Of a stretch of DNA of 64,000 nt, positions 1 through 8,346 are shown in pieces; position 1 is the first letter of the stretch, and each line of letters starts with the position of its first letter. The translations under genes and the position numbers were made by a program. Origin of the DNA: an uncultured Eubacteriales bacterium. GTDB lineage: Bacteria > Bacillota > Clostridia > Oscillospirales > UBA644. The notes below the pieces were generated by a model. The model saw only the letters and a list, made by a program, of their open reading frames with translations. It ran no database searches and was not told where the DNA came from. Where the stretch lies: positions 201,404 to 265,403 of the forward strand of contig CAKSBH010000001.1 of the NCBI GenBank assembly GCA_934438175.1, written 5' to 3'.

Positions 1-1
1 G

Positions 2-1306
2 CGGAGCGATGCGGAAAAAGCGGAAGCATTGCGTTCGTATTTCCGCTCCTTATCGGACGCCGAAAAGCGCACGATGTATCAAAGCATCCTGTCCGAGCCG
101 GATGAAGAAGAACTGAACCGTACCGTTGAACGGTATTTGGAAGAATTCTCCACGCGCCAAGAATTGGAAGATGCCGTGGTGTCTTCGTATGCGGGAACAT
201 CGGTTTCGGAAGAAACGATTCGGAATTATCTGAAAGAATATTCCGATGAAGAGCTTCGCCGTTATGTGGCGGATGCCATGCGGAACATGCTGACGGAAAA
301 GCAAAAATCCGATGCGGAGAAAACCATCGAGCAGATCGCATCGGCGGCAAGCGATGAGGAACTGGCAGTTCTCGCCGCCCGTTTTGAAGCGCAGTTTGCC
401 GACCGACAGGCGAAACTGATGTATGTGTATGCGCAGTATCGGGAGTTGGTATCGCTTCCGGATTCCACCGTTCTTTCCTATCTGTCCTCCCTTTCCGACG
501 CCGAGCTGGACGGGCGGCTGCACGAGCTGGCCCTGTCGTATGCGCGGGAACATTACGCGGAATTTGCGGGGGCTTCGTCTGCCGGGGGCACGGCAAAGGT
601 AGCACGGGCATTTGACGCGTATGTGGAGTCGCTTTCCGAAGAAACGCTGGCATCGTTGTACGAGGGCTATATGCCGTCCGCCGCTTCCTCGTCCACGTTG
701 GAAGAAAATCTCCGGATTCTCGGTGTGGCGGATCCCGACCATCCGTCCGCCATTCATATCTATATGGTGACGTTTGAGGATAAGCAAAGCGTTATGGATG
801 CGATTGCGGCATACAATGCGGCTTCAACGGAAGAAGACCGGATTTCGTATACCGATTATCTCGGATTGATTCTCAGTTCGGTCACCACCATCATTGATGC
901 GGTTTCGTACGGGTTGATTGCGTTTGTCGCGGTCTCGCTTGTGGTATCGTCCCTGATGATCGGCATTATCACACACATTTCCGTGCTGGAACGGACGAAG
1001 GAAATCGGTGTTCTGCGCGCCATCGGCGCATCCCGTCGGGATGTCTCCAGGGTCTTTGACGCAGAAACGCTGATCGTTGGCTTTGCGGCAGGCGTACTGG
1101 GGGTTGGCGTAAGCGTGCTTCTGATCTTCCCCATCAATGCCGTTTTGCGTGCGCTGACAGGATTGAGCGCCTTGCGTGCCTATCTGCCGTGGCAGGCAGC
1201 ATTGATTCTGGTGCTGATCAGCATGGTGCTGACGCTGATTGCGGGACTGATTCCCGCATCCTCGGCGGCAAAGAAGGATCCGGTTGTGGCTTTGCGGTCG
1301 GAATAA
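2..1306 (+). CDS. ABC transporter permease, FtsX/MacB type (5' end outside window)
   Basis: The reading frame is open from the first bases, so the gene starts upstream; 434 residues are visible. The C-terminal part carries three hydrophobic segments and the FtsX-family motif ERTKEIGVLRAIGAS just after the first one, which identifies the permease subunit of a MacB/LolCDE-like ABC system. The long preceding region is charged and helical, and should lie outside the membrane. It contains recurring S-D/E-x-E-L motifs (for example YLKEYSDEELRRYV, YLSSLSDAELDGRL and YVESLSEETLASLY). The ATP-binding partner is not in the window. The substrate is unknown. A strong terminator follows at 1321. Confidence 0.85.
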   Translation, partial: RSDAEKAEALRSYFRSLSDAEKRTMYQSILSEPDEEELNRTVERYLEEFSTRQELEDAVVSSYAGTSVSEETIRNYLKEYSDEELRRYVADAMRNMLTEKQKSDAEKTIEQIASAASDEELAVLAARFEAQFADRQAKLMYVYAQYRELVSLPDSTVLSYLSSLSDAELDGRLHELALSYAREHYAEFAGASSAGGTAKVARAFDAYVESLSEETLASLYEGYMPSAASSSTLEENLRILGVADPDHPSAIHIYMVTFEDKQSVMDAIAAYNAASTEEDRISYTDYLGLILSSVTTIIDAVSYGLIAFVAVSLVVSSLMIGIITHISVLERTKEIGVLRAIGASRRDVSRVFDAETLIVGFAAGVLGVGVSVLLIFPINAVLRALTGLSALRAYLPWQAALILVLISMVLTLIAGLIPASSAAKKDPVVALRSE

Positions 1307-1320
1307 AACAGAAAAAGCAG

Positions 1321-1353
1321 AAAAGATCCATCCGATCAGGGATGGATCTTTTT
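1321..1353 (+). terminator. Intrinsic terminator after the FtsX-type permease
   Basis: A perfect 13-bp inverted repeat (aaaagatccatcc, 1321-1333; ggatggatctttt, 1340-1352) with a 6-nt loop ends in a T run 15 bp past the stop codon. Confidence 0.85.
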
Positions 1354-1471
1354 GTGCTTTGGGGGAATGTGGTATTCGGACGGAAGAAAAGACGTTCTGT
1401 TTTTTTGTTTTTCTTCTTTTATTCGGAAAGTCTGGAATGAATGTCCCGATGCGGCAGAAATGCCGCGATTC

Positions 1472-3556
1472 TCAATGAAACAGCAACTGCGTATACGAAG
1501 GAATCGGCCAAAGAGAGGCATCGGTGATCTGCTCCAGTGCGTCGGCGGCAGAGCGAACCTTCGCCATGGCGGGAAGAAGCACATCGCGGGCATAGTCGGC
1601 TTTTTCCTGTTGGGTACTGCATTTGCGGCGGTCCAGTTTGTCCTTGAGCGATTCGGTTTCGTTATACAGAGTCTGCTGCAGGGTACAGAGATTGCGAAGA
1701 ATTTTTTCTTCCGGTACGGGAGTACGCAACAAAGAAAGGGCGAGGTGCTTGGCTGCGGCGGTGTCGGCAAGTTCTCTTGCATAACGCATAACTGCCGGAA
1801 GAATCTGGCGCTGCGCCATATCAACCATGGTGCGGGCTTCGATGCCTACGGATTTTTGGTAGGTCATCAGCGAGATTTCACAGCGGGACTGCAACTCTGC
1901 CCGGGTGTAGATCCGGTGCTTTTCAAACAGGCGCACGTTCTTTTCCGCAACCAGGGCGGGGAGTGCGTCGGGCGTTGTGCGAAGGTTCGGTAAGCCGCGC
2001 TTTCCGGCTTCCGTGACCCATTCCTCGGAATAATTGTTGCCGTTGAACACAATGCGGCGGTGTGCGCGGTAGGTATCGTTAATGAGACGGTCCGTTGCGG
2101 CATCCATATCCTCTGCCTGTTCCAGAACGTCTGCAAAGCCCGCCAGTTCTTCCGCAACAACGGTGTTGAGCATGACGTTCGGCCCGGCAATGGACTGGGA
2201 GGCACCCGGCATACGGAATTCAAACTTGTTGCCGGTAAAGGCGATCGGGGAAGTCCGGTTCCGGTCCTCGGTATCTTTGGCAAAAAGCGGAACAGCATTG
2301 ACGCCGGTCTGCATATAGTCTTTTTTCTTTTTTCCGTATGTTCCGTGTGCGAGACGTGTTTCGAAAATCTCCTCCAGCGCGCTGCCGAGATACAGGGAAA
2401 GAATCGCGGTCGGGGCTTCGTTTGCACCGAGGCGGCAGTCGTTGGAGATGCTTGCCGTGGAGGCGCGCAGAAGATCCTGATATTCATCAACGGCTTTGAT
2501 AACGGCGGCAATGAACAGCAGAAAATGACGGTCGTTCTCCGGTTCGCCGGACGGGGCAAACAGATTTCTGCCCTGATCGGTGCAGAGCGACCAGTTGTTG
2601 TGCTTGCCGCTACCGTTGATATAGGCAAAGGGTTTCTCGTGAAGCAGACAGGTGAAGCCGTGTTTTTCCGCGGTTTTCTTCATCAGCTCCATAATCAGCT
2701 GGTTCTGATCGGTTGCCGTATTGGCGGAGGAATAGATGGGGGCAAGTTCGTGCTGGGAGGGGGCCGCTTCGTTGTGTTCCGTTTTGGCAAATACGCCCAG
2801 TTTCCAGAGTTCCTCGTCCAGATCGGACATGAACGCTTTGACGGCGGGCGCAATGCTGCCGGAGTAGTGATATTCCAGAGACTGCCCTTTGGACGGCTTT
2901 GCGCCAAACAGCGTTCTGCCGGTGAAAAGCAGATCTTCTCTTTGCTCATAAAGATTGTGCGGAATCAGGAAATATTCCTGTTCGGCACCGACGCAGGGCG
3001 TTACGCGGCGGGTGGTATGGTCGCCAAGTGCCGACAGAACACGGCGGGCTTCCCGGTCAATGGCATCCATCGAGCGCAGAAGAGGGGTCTTCTTGTCCAG
3101 AGATTCGCCGGAAAACGAGCAGAAGACCGTGGGGATGCAAAGTGTATTGTCTTTGATAAACGCATAGGATGTGGGATCCCAGGCGGTGTAGCCACGGGCT
3201 TCAAATGTTTCACGCAGACCGCCGGACGGGAACGAGGAGGCATCGGATTCGCCCCGGATCAGTTCCTTGGCGGAAAATTCCATCATGACATGCCCTTCGG
3301 AGGACAGCGACAGAAAACTTTCGTGCTTCTCTGCCGTGATTCCGGTAAGCGGCTGGAACCAATGGGTAAAATGGGTGCAGCCGTTTTCGATGGCCCAATC
3401 CTTCATGGCTGCGGCAATGGGTGCGGCAAGGGAGGCATCAAGCGTTCTTCCTTCGGAAATGGTTTGCTGCAAGGCCGTATAAACATCCCGGGACAGACGC
3501 TTGCACATGACGGTGTCGTTGAAAACACGGCAGCCGAACGTTTGCGATATACTCAT
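1472..3556 (-). CDS. glnN: Glutamine synthetase, type III
   Basis: ATP-dependent ligation of ammonia to glutamate to give glutamine. The 694-residue length is typical of the GSIII (GlnN) family and much longer than GSI (about 450). The N-terminal FGCRVFND and the central motifs GAEQEYFLI, NEAAPSQHELAPIY and FAYINGSGKHNNWS belong to the GSIII catalytic fold (glutamate and metal binding). The start is ATG with the RBS-like run agagagg upstream. It lies 15 bp downstream of asnA on the same strand, so both nitrogen-assimilation genes are probably co-transcribed from the asnA promoter. Confidence 0.96.
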   Translation of the reverse strand: MSISQTFGCRVFNDTVMCKRLSRDVYTALQQTISEGRTLDASLAAPIAAAMKDWAIENGCTHFTHWFQPLTGITAEKHESFLSLSSEGHVMMEFSAKELIRGESDASSFPSGGLRETFEARGYTAWDPTSYAFIKDNTLCIPTVFCSFSGESLDKKTPLLRSMDAIDREARRVLSALGDHTTRRVTPCVGAEQEYFLIPHNLYEQREDLLFTGRTLFGAKPSKGQSLEYHYSGSIAPAVKAFMSDLDEELWKLGVFAKTEHNEAAPSQHELAPIYSSANTATDQNQLIMELMKKTAEKHGFTCLLHEKPFAYINGSGKHNNWSLCTDQGRNLFAPSGEPENDRHFLLFIAAVIKAVDEYQDLLRASTASISNDCRLGANEAPTAILSLYLGSALEEIFETRLAHGTYGKKKKDYMQTGVNAVPLFAKDTEDRNRTSPIAFTGNKFEFRMPGASQSIAGPNVMLNTVVAEELAGFADVLEQAEDMDAATDRLINDTYRAHRRIVFNGNNYSEEWVTEAGKRGLPNLRTTPDALPALVAEKNVRLFEKHRIYTRAELQSRCEISLMTYQKSVGIEARTMVDMAQRQILPAVMRYARELADTAAAKHLALSLLRTPVPEEKILRNLCTLQQTLYNETESLKDKLDRRKCSTQQEKADYARDVLLPAMAKVRSAADALEQITDASLWPIPSYTQLLFH

Positions 3557-3571
3557 AAAAGAACCCTCTCT

Positions 3572-4579
3572 TTACAGCAACTGTATGCCGTTTTCACGGC
3601 AGATTCTCACGGTGTCTTCATCCCACAGCGATACCTGAACCTCGCCGATGTGTGCTTTGCCCAGCATCAGCATACAGAGCCGGGACTGACCGATTCCTCC
3701 GCCCATTGTAAGCGGAAGTTTTCCTTCCAGAAGCATCCGGTGAAATTCCAGTTCGCGGCGGTCGTCGCAGTACGATTTGGTCAGCTGCTCGTCCAGCGAT
3801 GCGGGATCGACCCGTATGCCCATTGAGGACAATTCAAAGGCACAGTCCAGCACGTCGTTGTAAAACAGAAGGTCGCCGTTCAGTTTCCAGTCGTCATAGT
3901 CCGGAGCGCGGCCATCGTGACGTTCGCCGGACCGGAGCTTATCGCCGATCTGCATGATGAATGCGGTATGGTGCCGGCGCAGGTAGGCGTTTTCCCGTTC
4001 TTTCGGCGTTTTGTCCGGGTACAGATCTTCCAGTTCCTGCGTGGTGATGAAGTTGACTTCTTTTTCCAGCCGGGTTTTAATCTGCGGATAACGCACCTTC
4101 AGCTTATCCAGTGTTTCGCACACGGTCAGAACGATGACCTTGACCACGGTTTTGAGATAATCCAGGTTGCGGGTGCCTTCGTCGATGACTTTTTCCCAGT
4201 CCCACTGATCCACATAGATGGAGTGAAGGTTGTCCATTTCTTCGTCACGACGGATGGCGTTCATGTTGGTGTACAGACCGTTGCCGGGATGAAAATCGTA
4301 TTTCCAGAGCGCCATACGCTTCCATTTGGCGAGGGAATGAACAACGTGCGCCCGGGTTCCCGTTTCCCGGATATCAAACGCGACGGCACGCTCTACGCCG
4401 TTCAGATCGTCGTTCAGACCGGTTGCCGGATCGACGAACAGCGGAGCGGAGACCCGTTTGAGGTTGAGGGCCTGTGCAAGCGCATCCTCAAAGGTGCGGT
4501 TCAACCAGCCGATGGCCGTTTGTGTTTCGTAAAGATTCAGGTTGGAACGATAGCCCTTCGGAATAACGGTGTTGCTCAC
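3572..4579 (-). CDS. asnA: Aspartate--ammonia ligase (asparagine synthetase A)
   Basis: Makes asparagine from aspartate, ammonia and ATP (AMP-forming), a class II aminoacyl-tRNA-synthetase-like fold. The 335-residue length and the motifs IPKGYRSNLNLYETQ, GTRAHVVHSLAKWKRMAL, YVDQWDWEKVI and GGGIGQSRLCML are characteristic of AsnA. The start codon is GTG, with a strong RBS (aaaggggg) just upstream; no ATG near it gives a better start. First gene of an asnA-glnN operon with a well-formed promoter at 4618-4646. The leader is only about 30 nt, so there is no room for a T-box. Confidence 0.97.
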   Translation of the reverse strand: MSNTVIPKGYRSNLNLYETQTAIGWLNRTFEDALAQALNLKRVSAPLFVDPATGLNDDLNGVERAVAFDIRETGTRAHVVHSLAKWKRMALWKYDFHPGNGLYTNMNAIRRDEEMDNLHSIYVDQWDWEKVIDEGTRNLDYLKTVVKVIVLTVCETLDKLKVRYPQIKTRLEKEVNFITTQELEDLYPDKTPKERENAYLRRHHTAFIMQIGDKLRSGERHDGRAPDYDDWKLNGDLLFYNDVLDCAFELSSMGIRVDPASLDEQLTKSYCDDRRELEFHRMLLEGKLPLTMGGGIGQSRLCMLMLGKAHIGEVQVSLWDEDTVRICRENGIQLL

Positions 4580-4617
4580 GGAAAAGCCCCCTTTGTATCA
4601 AGAAAAATATAAACTGT

Positions 4618-4646
4618 ATTATAAGATAACCTGCCGGAAATGTCAA
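4618..4646 (-). promoter_or_regulatory. Sigma-A promoter of asnA-glnN
   Basis: On the minus strand TTGACA (4641-4646) and TATAAT (4618-4623) are separated by 17 bp. The -35 box overlaps the TGA stop codon (4643-4645) of the upstream flavoprotein gene. Confidence 0.85.
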
Positions 4647-6175
4647 GGGTTTGTCAGAATTTTTTCCGCGACCCGCAGCCCGTCTGCCGCGGAACTGGTA
4701 ATTCCTCCGGCATATCCGGCACCTTCGCCGCAGGGATACAAGCCCGCAATGCCGGTTGCCTGCAGGGTTTCGGCATCCCGCAACACCCGGAGCGGCGCGG
4801 AGGTATGGGTTTCCGGCGCAGAAAGAACAGCATCGTCATCGTTGAGGATTCTGCGGGAGAAATCGGAAAGTCCATGTCGGAGCACGGCAAGAATGCGGGA
4901 GGGAAAAATGTCCTGAAAATCCGCAAAGACCGTGTCCGGGCAAACGGTGGGACGGATCTTCCCGAATGCGTGGGGAACGGTTCCGTTCTGCAGATGCTTC
5001 TGCAGAGTGACCGGAACGGGACCTCCGGCAAGCCGGAAGGATGCCTGCTCCAGGGCTCTCTGAAAGTCGATGCCCTCCTGCGGGGAGGCAAACGAGACTC
5101 CTGCCAGCAGGGCGGCATTTGCGTTTCTGCCTGCCCGTGCGTGATTGCTCATACCGTTGGTCACCAGTCCGCCCCGTTCGCAGGATGCGTTGATGACTTC
5201 ACCGCCGGGGCACATGCAGAACGTGTAGGCATCTCCGTCCGGATAATGGGCGGAGAACGCATAATCTGCCGGAGGGAGCCGGTCGGCATCGTTTCCGTAC
5301 AGCACGTGGTTGATGTCCTGCTGAAGATGTTCCATGCGGAAGCCGACGGAGAACGGCTTGGCAACAAGCCGGGCGGGGGATGCCATCAGCATCCGGTAAA
5401 CGTCCCGTGCGGCATTGCCGGTGGCAAGAACCAGGGTGTGCACCTTTTCCCGGACGCCGTTGAGCACGGCTCCGGTCAGTTTCCCGTTTGTGACTTCCAA
5501 CGCCTCCAGACGGGTTCCGTAGCGGAACGTCCCGCCGTTCTGTTCAATTTTCCGGCGCAGGGAAACAATGACTTTTTTCAGTTCATCGGTGCCGACATGC
5601 GGCTTGGCTTCGATGCGGATTTCCTCGGGCGCACCGCATTCCGTAAGAATCCGCAGAACCTCTTCCGTGCGCGGATCGTTGATGCGTGTGACCAGTTTTC
5701 CGTCGGAAAACGTGCCGGCACCGCCTTCTCCGAACGATACGTTGGAATCCTCATCGAGTTCTCCTCCTTCCCGGAAGCGCTGCACATCGTCGGTGCGGAC
5801 TTCTACGCATTGCCCCCGGTCAATGAGGATGGGACAAAGCCCGTAAAGCGAGAGCAGGTATCCGCAGAAAAGTCCTGCGGGGCCCATTCCCACAACAAAC
5901 GGATGCTTTGGGGCGGTGACGTTGCCCGGATTGAACGTATGGTGTTTGCGGGGAACCAGGCGCGGATCTGCAAGGTCGGTGGTAAGCGCGACGGAGAATA
6001 CCCTGCGGATGGATCCTTTCCGGCGGGCATCCAGGGATTGCCGGCAGACTTCGGCGGGGGTGTCCGGGGGAAGCCCCAGAAGTTTTTTTGCATGGAAGCA
6101 TGCCTCCTGACGTGTAGCGTCAAGAGGCAGGACGAGATTATGAAGGATCTGTACGGTTTCAGGACACTGAGACAT
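4643..6175 (-). CDS. NAD(P)/FAD-dependent oxidoreductase, COG2509 family
   Basis: A 510-residue flavoprotein of the uncharacterised COG2509 dehydrogenases. The N-terminal part has a small alpha/beta lead-in; the FAD-binding segment VVGMGPAGLFCGYLL and the family signature FGEGGAGTFSDGKL follow, with a C-terminal GEGAGYAGGITSSAADG that closes the FAD site. I chose the ATG at 6175 because cggag lies 7 nt upstream; an in-frame ATG at 6208 has a poorer RBS. The start overlaps the 3' end of cdaR by 17 bp, so it is translationally coupled to cdaA-cdaR. The substrate is unknown. Confidence 0.88.
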   Translation of the reverse strand: MSQCPETVQILHNLVLPLDATRQEACFHAKKLLGLPPDTPAEVCRQSLDARRKGSIRRVFSVALTTDLADPRLVPRKHHTFNPGNVTAPKHPFVVGMGPAGLFCGYLLSLYGLCPILIDRGQCVEVRTDDVQRFREGGELDEDSNVSFGEGGAGTFSDGKLVTRINDPRTEEVLRILTECGAPEEIRIEAKPHVGTDELKKVIVSLRRKIEQNGGTFRYGTRLEALEVTNGKLTGAVLNGVREKVHTLVLATGNAARDVYRMLMASPARLVAKPFSVGFRMEHLQQDINHVLYGNDADRLPPADYAFSAHYPDGDAYTFCMCPGGEVINASCERGGLVTNGMSNHARAGRNANAALLAGVSFASPQEGIDFQRALEQASFRLAGGPVPVTLQKHLQNGTVPHAFGKIRPTVCPDTVFADFQDIFPSRILAVLRHGLSDFSRRILNDDDAVLSAPETHTSAPLRVLRDAETLQATGIAGLYPCGEGAGYAGGITSSAADGLRVAEKILTNP

Positions 6176-7379
6176 AATATTCTCCGAGAATTCCGTAAGG
6201 AGTTCCATCTGTCAATGAGATCTGCAGACGGTATTTTCCGTCTTCCGCTTCCGTTGCGCTCAGGGTCAGGTCTGCTGCGGTGATGTGGGCGGAGGCGTCC
6301 GTACGGATGCGGATGACACATCCGCTGAGGAACATGAGCCCGTCCGGCAACAGATTCCGTGCATTGAGAAGGTCTTTGGTCAGGGTAATCGACCGGATTG
6401 CTGTGTCGGAAAAACGGACGGTGAGTGTAATCTTTTCGTCTTCCGGTGCGTTGGTGTATTCCACGCCTTCCCAGGTGGGAAGATTCAGCGAGACCTGTGA
6501 ACCGTTTTTCAGGTTTTCCAGATGAATTTCACCGAGATCGATGGAGGAGAGCCCACGGATGGTCTTTGCGTTGCCGCGCAGAATGACCGATGTTTGCGAA
6601 AGCGTTGCCGAAGCATACGTTTCGTTTCCGCCGAAGCCGTTGACAAGACGGAACGTCAGGGGAAGCTCTTTTTCGTAAGTGAGTTCTATGTTTGCAAGAA
6701 CCTGCGTGGTGTCGATGGTGAGATATTTGCGGTCCACCGCCTCGCCCTTGGAATCCAGAATGCGGATAGGCAGAGTGGATTCGTAAGACGATTCTTTGCC
6801 GGAGGGATCCAGTTCAATCCGTACGGTCTGAATGGATTCTACGGTGTCGCGCGGACCGGAAATGCGGATGGTCTCCGGAGAGAGCCGGTGGGAGACTTCT
6901 TTGTAACCGTCGGGATAAGAGCCGGTGTAGACCAGTTCGACCGGGATATCGCGCTGCAGAACCTCGGCAAACTGAATGACAAACACACGGCTTGGCGAAA
7001 TATCCGTGACGGTTACACCGGAGCCCTTGACGGAAACGGAAATGGGAACTTGATGAACGCCTTCGGAAAGGATGTTGTCGAAGTTGAGCGACGCGGTGAT
7101 TTCGTCTTCTTTTAACCCGATCAGGCGGGAACGCTGTCCGCTGACGGTTATGCCGACATACAGAGAATCGTCGGTCGTCAGCATCATCAGCCCGTTGCGT
7201 TCGGGGACGGAATCGGTGTAATTTACGTTGACCGGAATGCGGAAGAAGGTTTTTTCGTTGACCGGAGCCGCCACATTGATGATGATAATCCAGACGACCA
7301 GGGCGATAACCAGGGAAATGATTTTGAGAAAGCGGTCATTTTCCACCAGCCGCTTCCATACGGCGAGAATCTTGTTCAT
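6159..7379 (-). CDS. cdaR: YbbR-domain protein, CdaA regulator
   Basis: A membrane-anchored regulator of the diadenylate cyclase CdaA. The 406-residue protein has one N-terminal transmembrane helix (IISLVIALVVWIIIINVAA) followed by an extracytoplasmic chain of about four YbbR repeats (beta-rich, e.g. GLMMLTTDDSLYVGI and RDIPVELVYTG). The ATG at 7379 forms an ATGA overlap with the cdaA stop codon, the usual coupling of this pair; an upstream in-frame start at 7397 lies inside cdaA and is unlikely. CdaA-CdaR pairs normally precede glmM, but here a COG2509 flavoprotein follows instead. Confidence 0.93.
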   Translation of the reverse strand: MNKILAVWKRLVENDRFLKIISLVIALVVWIIIINVAAPVNEKTFFRIPVNVNYTDSVPERNGLMMLTTDDSLYVGITVSGQRSRLIGLKEDEITASLNFDNILSEGVHQVPISVSVKGSGVTVTDISPSRVFVIQFAEVLQRDIPVELVYTGSYPDGYKEVSHRLSPETIRISGPRDTVESIQTVRIELDPSGKESSYESTLPIRILDSKGEAVDRKYLTIDTTQVLANIELTYEKELPLTFRLVNGFGGNETYASATLSQTSVILRGNAKTIRGLSSIDLGEIHLENLKNGSQVSLNLPTWEGVEYTNAPEDEKITLTVRFSDTAIRSITLTKDLLNARNLLPDGLMFLSGCVIRIRTDASAHITAADLTLSATEAEDGKYRLQISLTDGTPYGILGEYYVSVS

Positions 7380-8248
7380 TGTTTTTTCCCTTTCCAAAGA
7401 CCGGACAGAAAGTCTTTTTTCTTCTTTTCTGGTTTCTTGGGGAGGAAAATGCGGATGAGCTTTGCGCGCAGAGCATCCGGTGTCAGGCGGCGGGTCAGTG
7501 TGCCGTTTTCCGCGACGGAGATGATGCCGGTTTCCTCCGATACGACCAGAACGGTAGCGTCTGAGATTTCGCTGACGCCGATGGCTGCCCGGTGCCTCGT
7601 GCCGAGATCCGACGAAACTTCACGCGAAGACAGCGGCAGAAAACATCCGGCACAGTGGATCCGTCCGTTTTTGATCAGCATGGCGCCATCGTGCAGGGAT
7701 GCGTTGGGAAAGAAAATATTCTGAATGAGTTCTGCCGAGATATCGGCATCAAGGCAGATGCCGGTCGCCGCGAGTTCTCCCAGTTTTGTTTCCCGCTCCA
7801 GAACAATCAGAGCACCGGTCTTGGTTGCGGAAAGGTTGGCGACGGCGTTGCAGATGCTGTCGATCTGCTGAAGTTTTTCTTCCTCCTGTTTGGCGGCGCT
7901 TCCCGAAAAGAGCGTGTTTAAGCTGAAGCTTTTCCGTCCGACCCTCTCCAGAACGGACCGCAGCTCCGGCTGGAACACAATCAGCAGCGCCAGAACTCCG
8001 TATTCCAGCATCCTGCTCAGAATGTAATGCGAGCCGGTGAGGTTGAGGAGTTTGGTTACTTCCAGAATCAGAACCAGCAGGATGATTCCCCGCAGAAGCT
8101 GTGAGGCGCGGCTGTCGCGGATAAACCGCAGAACCGCATAGATCATGAGCGCCAGCAGAAAGATGTCCAGCATATCCTGCACAATCAGCAGGGGGGTTGA
8201 ACTCAGTTCCGCAAAATAGGCAGCGATATTTTCAAAAAATTCCGTCAT
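7376..8248 (-). CDS. cdaA: Diadenylate cyclase (c-di-AMP synthase)
   Basis: Condenses two ATP to c-di-AMP, which controls potassium and osmolyte transport and cell-wall homeostasis. The 290-residue protein has three N-terminal membrane helices (LIVQDMLDIFLLALMIYAVL and two after it), then the DAC domain with its two signatures, the DGA motif in NASLHDGAMLI and the RHR motif in GTRHRAAIG. I placed the start at MTEFFENI (8248), the normal CdaA N terminus, rather than the in-frame ATG at 8305. A promoter and a 15-bp inverted repeat lie just upstream. Confidence 0.96.
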   Translation of the reverse strand: MTEFFENIAAYFAELSSTPLLIVQDMLDIFLLALMIYAVLRFIRDSRASQLLRGIILLVLILEVTKLLNLTGSHYILSRMLEYGVLALLIVFQPELRSVLERVGRKSFSLNTLFSGSAAKQEEEKLQQIDSICNAVANLSATKTGALIVLERETKLGELAATGICLDADISAELIQNIFFPNASLHDGAMLIKNGRIHCAGCFLPLSSREVSSDLGTRHRAAIGVSEISDATVLVVSEETGIISVAENGTLTRRLTPDALRAKLIRIFLPKKPEKKKKDFLSGLWKGKKQ

Positions 8249-8273
8249 AATCCTGTCCCCGTCCGCATAAAAA

Positions 8274-8316
8274 GATAGAATAGCATGTAATAAAAAAATA
8301 CACATACTATTCTATC
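8274..8316. repeat. 15-bp inverted repeat overlapping the cdaA promoter
   Basis: gatagaatagcatgt (8274-8288) and acatactattctatc (8302-8316) are inverted copies with one mismatch and a 13-nt AT-rich spacer. The outer arm covers the -10 box of the proposed cdaA promoter; the inner arm would be in the 5' leader. It could be an operator or an mRNA hairpin. Confidence 0.7.
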
Positions 8317-8337
8317 AAGATTTTGAAGTAAAATCAA
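8309..8337 (-). promoter_or_regulatory. Probable sigma-A promoter of cdaA-cdaR
   Basis: Minus strand TTGATT (8332-8337), 17 bp, TAGAAT (8309-8314); about 60 nt upstream of the cdaA start. Confidence 0.55.
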
Positions 8338-8346
8338 TAGGAAACG

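Noticed and set aside
2060..3826. 588-codon open frame on the plus strand opposite glnN/asnA
   Set aside because: Antisense shadow of highly conserved minus-strand genes; no RBS, Phe/Gly-rich low-quality translation.
4580..4617. T-box leader for asnA
   Set aside because: Only about 30 nt between promoter and GTG start.
4640..6283. 547-codon open frame on the plus strand opposite the flavoprotein
   Set aside because: Shadow caused by high-GC codon use of the COG2509 gene.
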